From positions 116,323,359 through 116,387,358 of the forward strand of contig CM037879.1 of assembly GCA_021292165.1 (NCBI GenBank): DNA of 64,000 nucleotides. Direction: 5' to 3'. The translations under genes were made by a program, and so were the position numbers. Under the pieces are notes generated by a model. That model saw nothing but the letters and a program-made list of their open reading frames with translations. It did not search any database and had not been told where the DNA came from. The stretch is from Shinisaurus crocodilurus. Lineage: Eukaryota > Chordata > Lepidosauria > Squamata > Shinisauridae. Each line of letters starts with the position of its first letter. Positions within the stretch are counted from its first letter, which is position 1. Shown in pieces: positions 11,184-20,695 of the stretch.

Positions 11184-12675
11184 ATGACCTGGTTCACACG
11201 TAATGACAGCCCAGAGACTGGGTTCAGTCAACATGATAACCCACACTCAAAGGTTGAGTATGAGTTGAGTATAGGTTGTCATTGAACCATGGGTTGTTGT
11301 TGAAACATAGGTTATTGTATTGCCTGAACCCAGCCACACTAATAAATCATGGGTTGTTAATCAAGAACAACCCACAGTTCACAACCCAACAACAAACCAT
11401 GGGTTCTCTTCAAGGGTTGTTCCTGGTTAACATACCATGATTTGTTAGTGCAGCTAGGTTCAGGCAACACGATAACCCATGTTTCAAAAACAACCCATGG
11501 TTCAATGAAAATCCATACTCAACCCTTGAGTGTGGGTTATTGTGTTGTCTGAATCAGTATGGGTTGCAAATGGGTTGACGTTTAATCATGAATTGTTGTT
11601 GAATCACTGGTTGCCATTATGTGTCAACCCTGCACTATGGTTAAACTATGGGAAGACAACCCATGCTTTGTTGTTGGGTTGTGAACGTTAAACCATAGTG
11701 CAGGTATAACAAGGGATTTATACAGATTGATTAAAAAAGCAGAAGAACAAGATGACCATCTTAAGACAGTGTGGGATAATGAATTTGAAGAGGTGACCTC
11801 GAAGGTGGGCTGGAACAATATATGGGATAGACGGATTGTGAAAGTTATGTCAACCAGGATAAAGGAGAATTTCTATAAAATAATATGGAGATGGGATTGG
11901 TACCTAACTCCAGTAAGATTAAATAGAATAGATAACAATTGCTCCGCACTTTGCTGTAGAGGATGTCAGGAAATAGGTACATATGCTCATATGTGGTGGA
12001 GTTGTAAAAATGTTCTAGAATTTTGGTGAGAGGTTTTTACAGAAATATCGGAAATTATTGGTATTAATCTAGAGGTCTGCCCTAAACTTGCTTTGTTATC
12101 AATAACCGATAAAGTCACTTGTGCCCAAAATACGAAGGAACTAATTGTAAACTTGTTAACTGCGGCTAGGTTAATAATAGCGAGGAAAGTGGAAAGTACA
12201 ACATGTTTTTCTAATAACTGATTGGTATAAGGAAGTTTGGGATAAATTAACTAAATGATAAATTAACTTGTAGTATCAAATGCAAAAAGGGACAGTTAAA
12301 GAAGAATAATTTTATGGATATATGGAATCAATTACTAGACTATGTATTAATAAAGGGGAAGGGGAGTATGCCTTGTCAGGATATGTTATAATTTTGGAAA
12401 GTGGAATTTAATTGATTAAGGGGATGGATGTATATTAGTTGGTCCCTAGGTGGCTGGCTGGTGCACTTTATGATTTATTTTAGTTGTATGTTTGTGTTTT
12501 ATAGTTTTTGTATGTAGTTTATAATAATTAAATAAAATTTATTAAAAAACAACAACAACCATAGTGCAGGGTCCACATATAACAACAACCCATGCTTCAA
12601 CAACAATCCATGCTTCAACCAAACCCCATGCTCAACCCATATTCTGAGTTGTCATTATGTGAGAATCAGGCCCAT
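11184..12675. repeat. Dyad-symmetric repeat built on AACCCATGGTT motifs, split by an L1 insertion
   Basis: The element starts near GGTTCACACGTAATGACA and ends in the inverted counterpart TGTCATTATGTGAGAATC, which look like terminal inverted repeats. Between them the motifs AACCCATG, CATGGGTT, ACAACCCA and ACTCAACC alternate in both orientations, so large parts fold on themselves. It is interrupted at 11705-12556 by an L1 fragment with a target duplication. Related copies occur at 45668-46275 and 47430-47735, and in part near 27240-27290. No coding capacity of its own is seen. Confidence 0.75.
11705..12556 (+). mobile_element. L1-like LINE 3' end with 14-bp target duplication
   Basis: The insertion is bracketed by an exact 14-bp direct repeat, AACCATAGTGCAGG, at 11691-11704 and 12557-12570. 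The first part encodes an L1-type ORF2 C-terminus, with CCRGCQEIGTYAHMWWSCKN and then a tail that includes LLTAARLIIARK after a stop at 12028. The 3' UTR ends in an A/CAA-rich tail. It is 5'-truncated and decayed; only the C-terminal zinc-knuckle-like part survives. A related 3' UTR is at 61065-61400. Confidence 0.9.
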
Positions 12676-13606
12676 GTGTAGTTTGGCCCTACATGTTTGG
12701 TTGACCGGGCCCTGGGGTTAATGAATTGCAGCTTACAAGCACAGAATCAACTCTATTGGCTTCCATAGCACAATTATTGCAACTTTTGTGTGCATGGCCA
12801 ACAAAGCCAAAATACAGTACAATCTGTTTTTCCAGCTTGCCCCTAAAATAAACTTCTTGAAGTTTTCCTTAGGACAAAGAAACCCTGGTTGACTCTAGTA
12901 TTGCCTTCCTTGGTTACTCCCCAATCTCTTGTCACTTTGCTAGCACACTGGATTAGCACATGGAATGTCAACGATGGTTTCATAGCATGCTGGTTGACCC
13001 TTGTCAAAATCCAGCAGTGTGACAGAAAGCAGCATTGGGATGACTGGAAATGGTCAGAAATAGACTGTAACAGCTCTCTAGTGCTCCTTTACTGCCAGTA
13101 GACCTTTTAGTTTTGGAAAATGATGATTGATTTCAGGCACAACTCCAGGCCAAATAAGTTCTTGGTGTTTGCCCAGCCTTTAACTTGTAATTTCACTGGA
13201 CAAGCCACATTAAAAAAAAATAATCACAGGAGAATTGACGTGAGGAAAATGAGAAGAAACAACTTCCAAATATGGTTGGAATAGCTCCTCCATCTCTGCT
13301 CATTCCTGTTGGCCAAAAGATAGCTGAAGCTCAGTTGGTGACCTATGTGTGCTTATCCCATCACCTGAAGAGCATGCTTCTACTTCGACCCCATATAATT
13401 TTCTTTTCTTTTAATTTAATTTCTTCTTCTAGAAAACTTAATTTGGTTGCCCCCATCCCCCAATATACCTACACCTTCTTCTTAGAGAAGAAGGCATATC
13501 AATCTCCACTGTTTTGTGGACTGGAATCAAGCCCTCAATAAATCAAATGGCTTATCAGATCATACTCCACCCTTGATTTCTTCTTCTTTTTCTTTTTCTA
13601 ATGCAG

Positions 13607-14012
13607 TATTCTGGATTTCATACTGAAAGATCTGAATCTGACCATGAAAGTCAGTGGGGTGGAAGCCCACTGACTGACACCGCATCTCCACAATTAATGG
13701 ATCCCTCTGACAGACCAAACTCCCAGCATCATGATGTCTCCTGTGCCTACAGACAATACTCAGACCGCAGCGCTCTCTGCTATGGTTTTGCACTTGACCA
13801 TTCCAGGCTGGCTGATGACAGACACTTCCATACTCAGGCCTGCGAAGGTGGCCGGTGTGAGGCTGGCCGATACTTCCTCGGCACACCACAGCCCGGAAGG
13901 GAAACATGGTGGGGCTCTCGGTCTGGCCTTCCCCTCACCAAATCTTCTCCTGAGAGCAGAGAAACCTATGAAAACAGCATGCCGCACATAACTTCCATTC
14001 ACCGGATTCATG
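13607..14012 (+). CDS. SIM1: SIM1 coding exon (second from last): single-minded C-terminal region
   Basis: This exon encodes 135 full codons of the SIM1 C-terminal region, starting [19 protein letters not shown] and ending TSIHRIHG with the last Gly codon split by the intron. Landmarks shared with other vertebrate SIM1 proteins are [46 protein letters not shown] and [15 protein letters not shown]. The acceptor is TTTTTCTAATGCAG (AG at 13605-13606), phase 0; the donor is CATG|GTAAGT (GT at 14013), phase 1. The frame is open and uninterrupted. The region is Ser/Pro-rich and likely mostly disordered, acting in transcriptional regulation; no enzymatic motif is present. The open frame continues past the donor into the intron, but the splice site fits the SIM1 reading. 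Confidence 0.97.
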
Positions 14013-14280
14013 GTAAGTGGTTAAGAAAAAAAAAAGCTGCTGGAAGGCAGGTTGGGTTAGCAACAGTGAGCCAGCATTTCAAAGGCTTTTCTAGATTTCC
14101 TCTTAATTTGCTTATTTACGAAGTCTACAACAAAGCCAGGAGACATCTGTTTCTTGACTAGCACCTTCATTACAAGAGGGATTGTAGGCTCCATGCTGGA
14201 ATGTGTCCATGTCTCCTTCTGGCTACTAGAAATTGAAAAAAAGGGCATCTATAAGGAGCTTTCAGCAATGACCCTCCATC

Positions 14281-14284
<4 letters not shown>

Positions 14285-14353
<69 letters not shown>
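14285..14353. repeat. Compound microsatellite (CT)n(CA)n
   Basis: About 41 bp of CT repeat (14285-14325) run straight into about 28 bp of CA repeat (to 14353). The array produces long artificial Leu/Ser and Thr/His reading frames that are not genes. Confidence 0.98.
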
Positions 14354-14594
14354 CAGTCCCACTCCAGCACATCCTTCCAGGTGTATTCAGTATGCACACA
14401 AAAATTCTTAGCACTCATCTGCACCTCTCTCTTAGCTTCAAGTTAACATTTTTCTTCGTGTTCTGCTCTTCAGCTCTACCATATGATTTTCATTCAGGTT
14501 CTGTCCCCTAAATGATAACTTAAAAGTGTCAGTTACCCAGTATGACAGTTGCAGACATACAGTCAGGATATAAAGGTTGTTGTTTTAAGAAATG

Positions 14595-14796
14595 GTTTAT
14601 TTATTTATTATTTGCATTTATTTATCGCCCATCTGGCCGACAAACCGGCCACCCTGGGCGATGTACAGTACAGAAGATAAAACAGAATAAAATACATTAA
14701 AACAGTATAAAATTTTAAAATCTTAGCCCACCCCATATTCCCGCCTGAATAGCCAAGTTTTTAGTGAGCGGTGGAAGCTCAGCAGAGAGGGGGCAT
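14595..14796 (-). mobile_element. L2-like LINE 3' end
   Basis: The sequence TTTATTTATCGCCCATCTGG (about 14618) through the GTGGAAGCTCAGCAGAGAGG block matches 36199-36395 nearly base for base, so this is a 5'-truncated copy of the same L2-like family, minus strand. It holds the 3' UTR and the last codons only. Confidence 0.88.
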
Positions 14797-15030
14797 AGGT
14801 TAGGATGTGTCCCCCCTCTTCAAAATGGTCTAAATGCAGATTGTTTGCTCTGCATTCTATCAAGAAGAGGGTAATAGTGGACCTTAGTTTCAGTGTGACT
14901 TTTATTCCAGCTGATTAAGAATTGAACTGCCCTCCTTTAATTTGTGCCCTTTAATTAATTAAATTAAAAAATATATATTTAGGCTGCTTTTAGCGGTGGA
15001 ATTCTTTCAAGAGGGAATATATCCAGTGTT

Positions 15031-15035
<5 letters not shown>

Positions 15036-15113
<78 letters not shown>
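15036..15113. repeat. Compound microsatellite (TC)n(TG)n
   Basis: About 48 bp of CT repeat (15036-15083) is followed by about 24 bp of TG repeat and a short AG run. It lies 700 bp from another compound array in the same intron. Confidence 0.98.
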
Positions 15114-15114
<1 letters not shown>

Positions 15115-15729
15115 GAGACACTGATTATTAAAAAGAATGGTTTACCTGAAATGTTCTTAACTGCCAGTGATATACTCATGTGCTTAGAAGATCTGCTGAG
15201 TTCAAGACTCCCAATAGTGTGCCTACAGTTATGGTGTAAAGTATCATTAAAAACAGGAAGCATTTCTGCACTAAATGCCCATTTCTTTATGGTTATTGTG
15301 GTCAGGAAAGAGCATGATGGCAACAGTGCTATTGTAACATCATGAACCATGATTCAAGCACCCCCAAGCTTTTGCATTGGTACCAGAGCTGCGAATGTAC
15401 CATTAATATGCGTGGAACCACCAACTTTACTACCAACAGTAGGTGGACTCAATTTAGCAGCATTTCCTCCCAATGTAAATTGGGTTGGGTCCAGAGTTGG
15501 TCATAGTTAGAGCAGACTCACTGAAATCAATGGGACTCTCAAGTGTGGATCCAACCCTTTGCATTTTGCAGCCATCGTGATTTGCAACTGAAGAGATCCA
15601 AACTGAAAATGGATTTTGCTAGCAATGCTCACTGGACATCATATATTGTTCAACTAGCATTGAACTATTGTCCATCATGTGTTGAACCCCAGCAACCAAA
15701 CTATTTCCATTTGCTTGTCAATGCAAATA

Positions 15730-15979
15730 CAGTCATGCCTTGGATTGAGAGCATAATTCGTTCCGGAAACGTGCTTGTAATCCAAAACACTCTTATATCA
15801 AAACGAAATCCCCGCAAAAAAATTTGTACAGAGATTTTTAATTTAAGCCATACTACAGTACTTGTATTGCAAGACGTCGCTTGTATATCAAGTCAAAAAT
15901 AAATAAATAAATATTTAAAAATTTGCTTGTCTTGCAAAACGCTCTCAAATCAAGTTACTTGCAATCCAAGGTATTACTG
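15730..15979. mobile_element. Tigger/pogo-like non-autonomous DNA transposon
   Basis: The 250-bp element begins CAGTCATGCCTTGGATTGAG and ends in its degenerate inverted counterpart; TA dinucleotides flank both ends (15728-15729 and 15980-15981), as expected for Tc1/mariner-superfamily insertions. The left end, with GAGCATAATTCGTTCCGGAA, is the familiar Tigger-type terminus. No transposase is encoded. Confidence 0.87.
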
Positions 15980-16931
15980 TATCTACATTGACAAGATACA
16001 TTGCATCTCTGCCTGCCTCTTAAAGAAGCTGCTGAAGGAAAATTGACCACTTTATTTTGTGCTTCTTCTGTGAGGATGCCTTCTGTCCTCCACAATATAT
16101 TCAAATATATGGTTCTTTCACTGTGTGTTTGTATCAGGACCCTGATTTTTCTTTGAACTACAAGTTACTCCTGGAAAAATGACAACATATCCATCTGGAA
16201 ACCTTCTGCATTTCTAGATTTGGCACTGTAATACACTAGCAGTAGCACAGGAATTGCCCTATGAAAAGGCAGGTATAGTTTCCCTGGGATGCCTCCCATG
16301 CTTAGTGAAGGAAAACAGCTGTAGAGAGAGCACAGATTGTGTTGGTCCCTGCTAATTGTTTGGACCAGTCAGGAAGCCAGTATGGGATGCAAGTTTGCAA
16401 CACCCTACCTATATTTATGTTGAAATGTTCCAAGAGATACCTTAATTTAGAGCTTCCTGACATATCCCAATAGAAATACCTCACAACATTTTCTAAGACC
16501 CTTCTATCTTGCATTGTGTTTTGGGGATGAAACTTCTGAAATGGACTGGCTGAGCTAGTGCGTTGGCACGATAATGTTCAGTTGGGCAGGGAAGTAAACA
16601 GTTTGCAGGCCAGTTTCAGTAAACCCAGGGTATGTTGTCAATTTGGCTAACAACTGAGGTACAGGCTGAGCACTGGAGATAAGTCTTGGGATGTAAGGAA
16701 ACTAAGAGATGTGGGAAGTAAAGGAGAGGTGCAGAGTAGGCAATGGACCAAGAAAGGAATCTGAAGGAAGAGTTGGTAGATTTTGAAGCTTGAAGAAAGG
16801 GGAGGAGGCAAAACAGAAACTAATCAGAGAGGGGGCTCTGAAGAAACTTCACTGCACTAAAAATCCACTGCACTTAAAATGCAGGAAGGAGAGAGGAGTG
16901 TGAGGGAGACTGGTCAGAAGACAGGTTAGAT

Positions 16932-17069
16932 CAGGGGTGGGGAATATGTGGCCCTCCAGGTGTTGGTGCATTGTAACTCCCATCAGTCCTAGCCAACATA
17001 GCCAATGTTGAAGAATGGTGGGAGTTGCAGTCCAGTAACATCTGAAAGGCCACAGGTTCTCCATCCCTG
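16932..17069. mobile_element. hAT-like MITE
   Basis: Ends are CAGGGGTGGGGAATATGTGG and the imperfect inverted counterpart ending CCATCCCTG. The interior is nearly palindromic around AACTCCCATCAGTCCTAGCC and GGTGGGAGTTGCAGTCC. Flanking 8-mers GGTTAGAT and GACTAAGT match at only four positions, so the target duplication is uncertain. Confidence 0.75.
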
Positions 17070-17310
17070 GACTAAGTAAAAGAAGTGGGTCAGAGAATAT
17101 GCAGTGGCCTGAAAAGCAGGAGCCTGAGGAATGGTGGGTAATGGAGACATTAAGTTGAAAAAAGGAGATGCCAAGGAGACAATAGGCCTTGGGCAAACTC
17201 TATGTAGGTCCTTGAGGCAGGACGAGGAAGTGCACTGTTGGTAGGAAGGAAATGGGAAGGCAAAGGAGGGCTCCAAGGGGCACAGGGTTGCTATGCCCTG
17301 GATTCTAGAC

Positions 17311-17648
17311 CAGGAGTGGGGAACATTTTTCCCGTTGAAGTCCATCTTTCTTTGGTCAAAACCTGCTCAGGTCCCCATTCTAGCAGTGGGCATGGCCAGA
17401 GCCAAAAGTGGGCAGAGCCACAGATGTGACTCTTAACTTTGTTGTGTATGTAAAGGGGGGAAAGCCATTTGCACCCAGGCATTCTCCTTTCCCAACTTGT
17501 GCAAGGTTCCCTCCATCATCAGCTTTGTAGCTGGGAAACAGAGTTGAATGGAGAAGATAATACAAATAACATAGAGCACAACTGGTAAGGGTGTGTGGCC
17601 TAGAGGCCTGGATTTGGCCCACCATGGCTTGGAGGTTCCCCACCCCTG
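17311..17648. mobile_element. hAT-like non-autonomous element
   Basis: The left end CAGGAGTGGGGAAC and the right end GTTCCCCACCCCTG are inverted repeats with one mismatch. The flanks TTCTAGAC (17303-17310) and GTCTAGAT (17649-17656) agree at six of eight positions, consistent with an old 8-bp target duplication. No coding capacity. It lies about 240 bp upstream of the last SIM1 exon. Confidence 0.8.
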
Positions 17649-17891
17649 GTCTAGATCTTGACAGGGGAATTCTTCCAAACATGCCTTCTCCTGACTCTGC
17701 CACGTTGTGAGCTGACAACCCTAAGGGGGCAAAAAATGGTATGTGCTGGAGCTTAATTTGGCTGCAGTAGACTTATAGTAATTAGCATTGTTATACTCCC
17801 ACTGGAAATGCATATGTTCTGAATGTTCTGCTGTACTCTGTGTACAGCCAAGTGCTGATTGCTTATCTCATTTGTTTTACTCACTGTCTAG

Positions 17892-18628
17892 GAAGAGGGC
17901 ACTGGGATGAAGAAAGCGTTGTTAGTTCCCCAGACCCTGGTTCTGCGAGCGAGTCAGGTGACCGATACCACTCTGAGCAGCAGTATCAGGGCAGTCCACA
18001 TGAGCCCAGCAAAATTGAAACTCTCATCAGAGCGACTCAGCAAATGATTAAAGAAGAAGAAAACAGGCTACAGTTACGGAAATCGACTCCCGATCAGCTG
18101 GTTTCCATTAATGGAGCAGGGAAAAAACACTCTGCTTGTTTTGCAAACTACCACCAGCAGCAACAGCTGAGAGGAGATGTCTGCCGGGTCCCTAGCATCA
18201 CCAACACTTCTCCCTGTGAACACACACAGCAGCGAGATGGAAAGATGATGAGCCCACATGAAAATGACTATGACAACAGCCCTACCACGCTCTCTAGAAT
18301 AAGCAGCCCCAATTCTGACCGAATCTCTAAATCAAGCTTGATCATAGCTAAAGACTATCTTCATTCAGAAATGTCTCCCCATCAGACTCCAGGGGATAAC
18401 CCAGCAGGGTCCCCAACCTATTACAGTTCCCACAGGCAATACTTTGATAAGCATGCATACACATTAACAGGATATGCCCTGGAGCACCTTTATGACAGCG
18501 AAACCATTAGAAACTACTCTTTGGGTTGCAATGGATCACACTTTGATGTGACGTCTCACCTACGGATGCAGCAAGATCCAGCACAGGGACACAAGGGGAC
18601 GTCCGTTATAATAACCAATGGGAGCTGA
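17892..18628 (+). CDS. SIM1: SIM1 last coding exon: C-terminal end and stop codon
   Basis: The exon starts with the two bases completing the split Gly codon, then [20 protein letters not shown], and ends [12 protein letters not shown] with a TGA at 18626-18628. It encodes 244 whole codons. Landmarks conserved across vertebrate SIM1 are [47 protein letters not shown], the [20 protein letters not shown] block and [19 protein letters not shown]. This is the end of the single-minded C-terminal region that sets SIM1's regulatory output. A small difference from my memory of the human protein is a His-Gln-rich stretch ([11 protein letters not shown], about 18148-18180). No frameshift or stop interrupts it. 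Together with the two upstream exons it gives about 435 residues, close to the matching part of the 766-residue human protein. Confidence 0.98.
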
Positions 18629-20195
18629 TAGGTGTTTTCCCCTCTTCTTTTTTTAAAAAAAAATATGTTCGTGCTAGGAAGGTATCTTTGCAGTAATAAC
18701 AGCAGACACACATGTTTTAATACCCTTGTTGTTACCAGCATTTGATAAACTACAATGCACTAGAACGAATACTTGTGAGGTAGTGGGGGTGTTGGGTGTT
18801 GGTTTATCCAAGGTACTGTTTAAAATGCACTGGCATTAAGGTTACCATAAGCAGAGCTAAGTTAAATCGCAAAGCTAGCACCTCATTGTGGAGGAATTCT
18901 AAGCTGGGAGCAGCTGTGGCTTGCCAAATGAGTGCTCTGTGACCATTGCATGGAAATCTATGATGAAGGACAAAATGTCTAAGCTGCTGGTGCTCCCAGG
19001 CCCTAGTAAAACAAAACCACTATGCACTCTTTACAAGGAACAAAAAAAGAGGGAGAGAGAAAGAAAGTGAAATGCATTTTTTTAAATGCAAAGCAATCAT
19101 TGTTATTTAATGTTTGCACAGCCATTTGCTTCCCAATGGCTGTAAAGAATGGCCAGGCAAAAGTTAGAGAACGTCAGTATGATTAGTAATTTGCTGGGGT
19201 GTTGACAGTTATAGAGGTGCTGGACTCGGAGGCATGTATGTTGTGTGACAAATCTGATCAGATAGAGGCCTGGTTGCTCAGGCCGTATTCCAAGGAGCGG
19301 GACAGAAATTCAGGAGGGCATTCTTATCCTGGCATGAGTAGTGGAGGAGGTGTAAATGCATAGATTTAGAGGGAAGCGGCACTTTGAATTGTGATCAGGT
19401 GTGTGAAAGAAGGTTAGGTTCTGGAGAAGAAAATAGTGGTAGGGAAGCAAGAAAGGGCAGAAGAGCACTCAGACATAATTCAGCTCCCACAGCTTGGCAT
19501 GCACTGAATACTTGTTCACTATCTAACACTTGAGTATGTTCTGAGGGCAGGTGGAGGGGCAGGGCGGGGTGGTGGTGAAACCTTACTGTCTTGCTAAACT
19601 AGCAACTGGGAAAAGTCTAACCAAGGAGGGGTAAGACAGGCGAGATGGTCAGAAGCACAGACAGACGATTATTGAAAGGTGGAATACAACCCTAGCAACG
19701 ACAAGCAAAAGAGGAGGAAAGGCCAACAAAAGTATACTAATAGGTTGGTTTGCTCAGTTTCAAAATGTTCTGAAAATGCACCAAAGGGGTCCTAAGAAAC
19801 ATGACAATGGAGGTAGACAGATTGGCTTTCATGAAGGACCAGGGCCAGAATCATTTGCTCCAATCCTAGGCCTGTTTCTTGGAATTCAAACTCATTTATT
19901 TCAATGGCGCTTGCTCCAAAGTAAGGTGTGTTCGGATCAGAGTTTTGATCAGTGAACACCCCATGAGATCCTGTTCTTTTCATTTTGCCTATATTGTTCC
20001 TAAGATAAAACACAGTATGAGTAGCATAGGGGTGGGATTCTGTGGCTGTCCAGACGATGTTGGATCCAGCTCCCATCATCCATCACCATTGGTCAAGCTG
20101 ACTAGGGCTGATGGGTGTTAGAGCCCAACAACTTATGGAGGGCTATAGGTTGGTCATCCCTCTAACATAATCATGGGATGGGACAACATAAAGAT
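18629..20195 (+). other. SIM1: SIM1 3' UTR, proximal part; end unresolved
   Basis: Sequence directly after the stop has no open frame of interest and no recognised repeat until the hairpin at 20196. AATAAA hexamers occur at 20355-20360, followed by a GT-rich stretch, and at 20933-20938, with more further on, so the true cleavage site cannot be chosen by eye. A repeat-poor block ending near 30190, with AT-rich UTR-like texture, is a possible distal end but is not supported by more than texture. Confidence 0.6.
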
Positions 20196-20341
20196 AATGG
20201 GTTGTATCCAATGTTGGTCCTACATAGAGTAGACCCACTGAAATGAATGGGAATTAAGTTACCAGTAGTCATGAGTAACTTAAGTCCCATTCATTTCAGT
20301 GGGGCTACTCTAAGTAGGACTAACATTGGATGCAACCCATT
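20196..20341. repeat. Foldback MITE-like hairpin, about 67-bp arms
   Basis: The left arm begins AATGGGTTGTATCCAATGTT and the right arm ends in its inverted counterpart, with about seven mismatches over the arms and a loop near CAGTAGTCATGAG. The arm section containing CCACTGAAATGAATGGG is a widespread squamate repeat motif to my recollection. The superfamily is not clear. Confidence 0.85.
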
Positions 20342-20587
20342 GAATTGATTGGTCAATAAATGTATAGCTCGATAAGTGTGCTGTTGCTAGTTGCTACTTA
20401 GTTGTTGTAGGGGATCCAGGTGTTTAAAGTAGTCTTCAGTTTTACGGCTATCACATTCTCCCAGCATTTACACTGAAATGTTGTTGGGATTTTTCTGGGG
20501 AAAATGCATCAAACTCAGCCCATGCATTAAATCCCAGCTAGCACATTGGTAATCACAATAGTGGTGCAGGGTAGAATGTGATTGTCT

Positions 20588-20695
20588 AAGGGCGCAATCC
20601 TATGCATGTTTAGACAGAAAAAGGACTACAATTCCCAGTATGCTGGGAGTTGTAGGCATTTTTTCTGTCTAAACATACATAGGATTGCACCTTAA
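20588..20695. repeat. Foldback MITE-like hairpin, about 50-bp arms
   Basis: Arms start GGCGCAATCCTATGCATGTT and end ATACATAGGATTGCACC; the centre is CAGTATGCTGGGAG. The flanks are CTAA on the left and TTAA on the right, which would suit a piggyBac-type TTAA target with one change, but I cannot confirm the superfamily. Elements with the same GTGCAATCCTA end occur at 33855-33948. Confidence 0.85.

Larger units (their letters stand above)
6746..13606 (+). other. SIM1 intron between the first two visible exons
   Basis: A 6861-bp intron with GT at 6746 and AG at 13605-13606; the acceptor is preceded by a strong pyrimidine tract (13580-13600). It contains an L2-like LINE remnant, a SINE, a CR1 copy and a dyad-symmetric repeat split by an L1 end, listed separately. 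In 6748-8640, 10740-11183 and 12680-13580 I see no gene or confident repeat. Confidence 0.9.
14013..17891 (+). other. SIM1 last intron
   Basis: A 3879-bp phase-1 intron with GTAAGT at 14013 and the acceptor CTGTCTAG (AG at 17890-17891). It contains two compound dinucleotide arrays, an L2-like LINE 3' end, a Tigger-like element and two hAT-like MITEs, listed separately. Stretches 14354-14594, 15114-15729, 15980-16931 and 17649-17880 show no gene and no confident repeat. Confidence 0.92.

Noticed and set aside
13601..14161. A single 186-residue gene
   Set aside because: The frame is a SIM1 exon extended through its donor site; the intron part after 14012 is not coding.
14154..15350. Open frames with Leu/Ser, Thr/His or Arg/Glu runs
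   Set aside because: They are translations of CT, CA and TG microsatellites.
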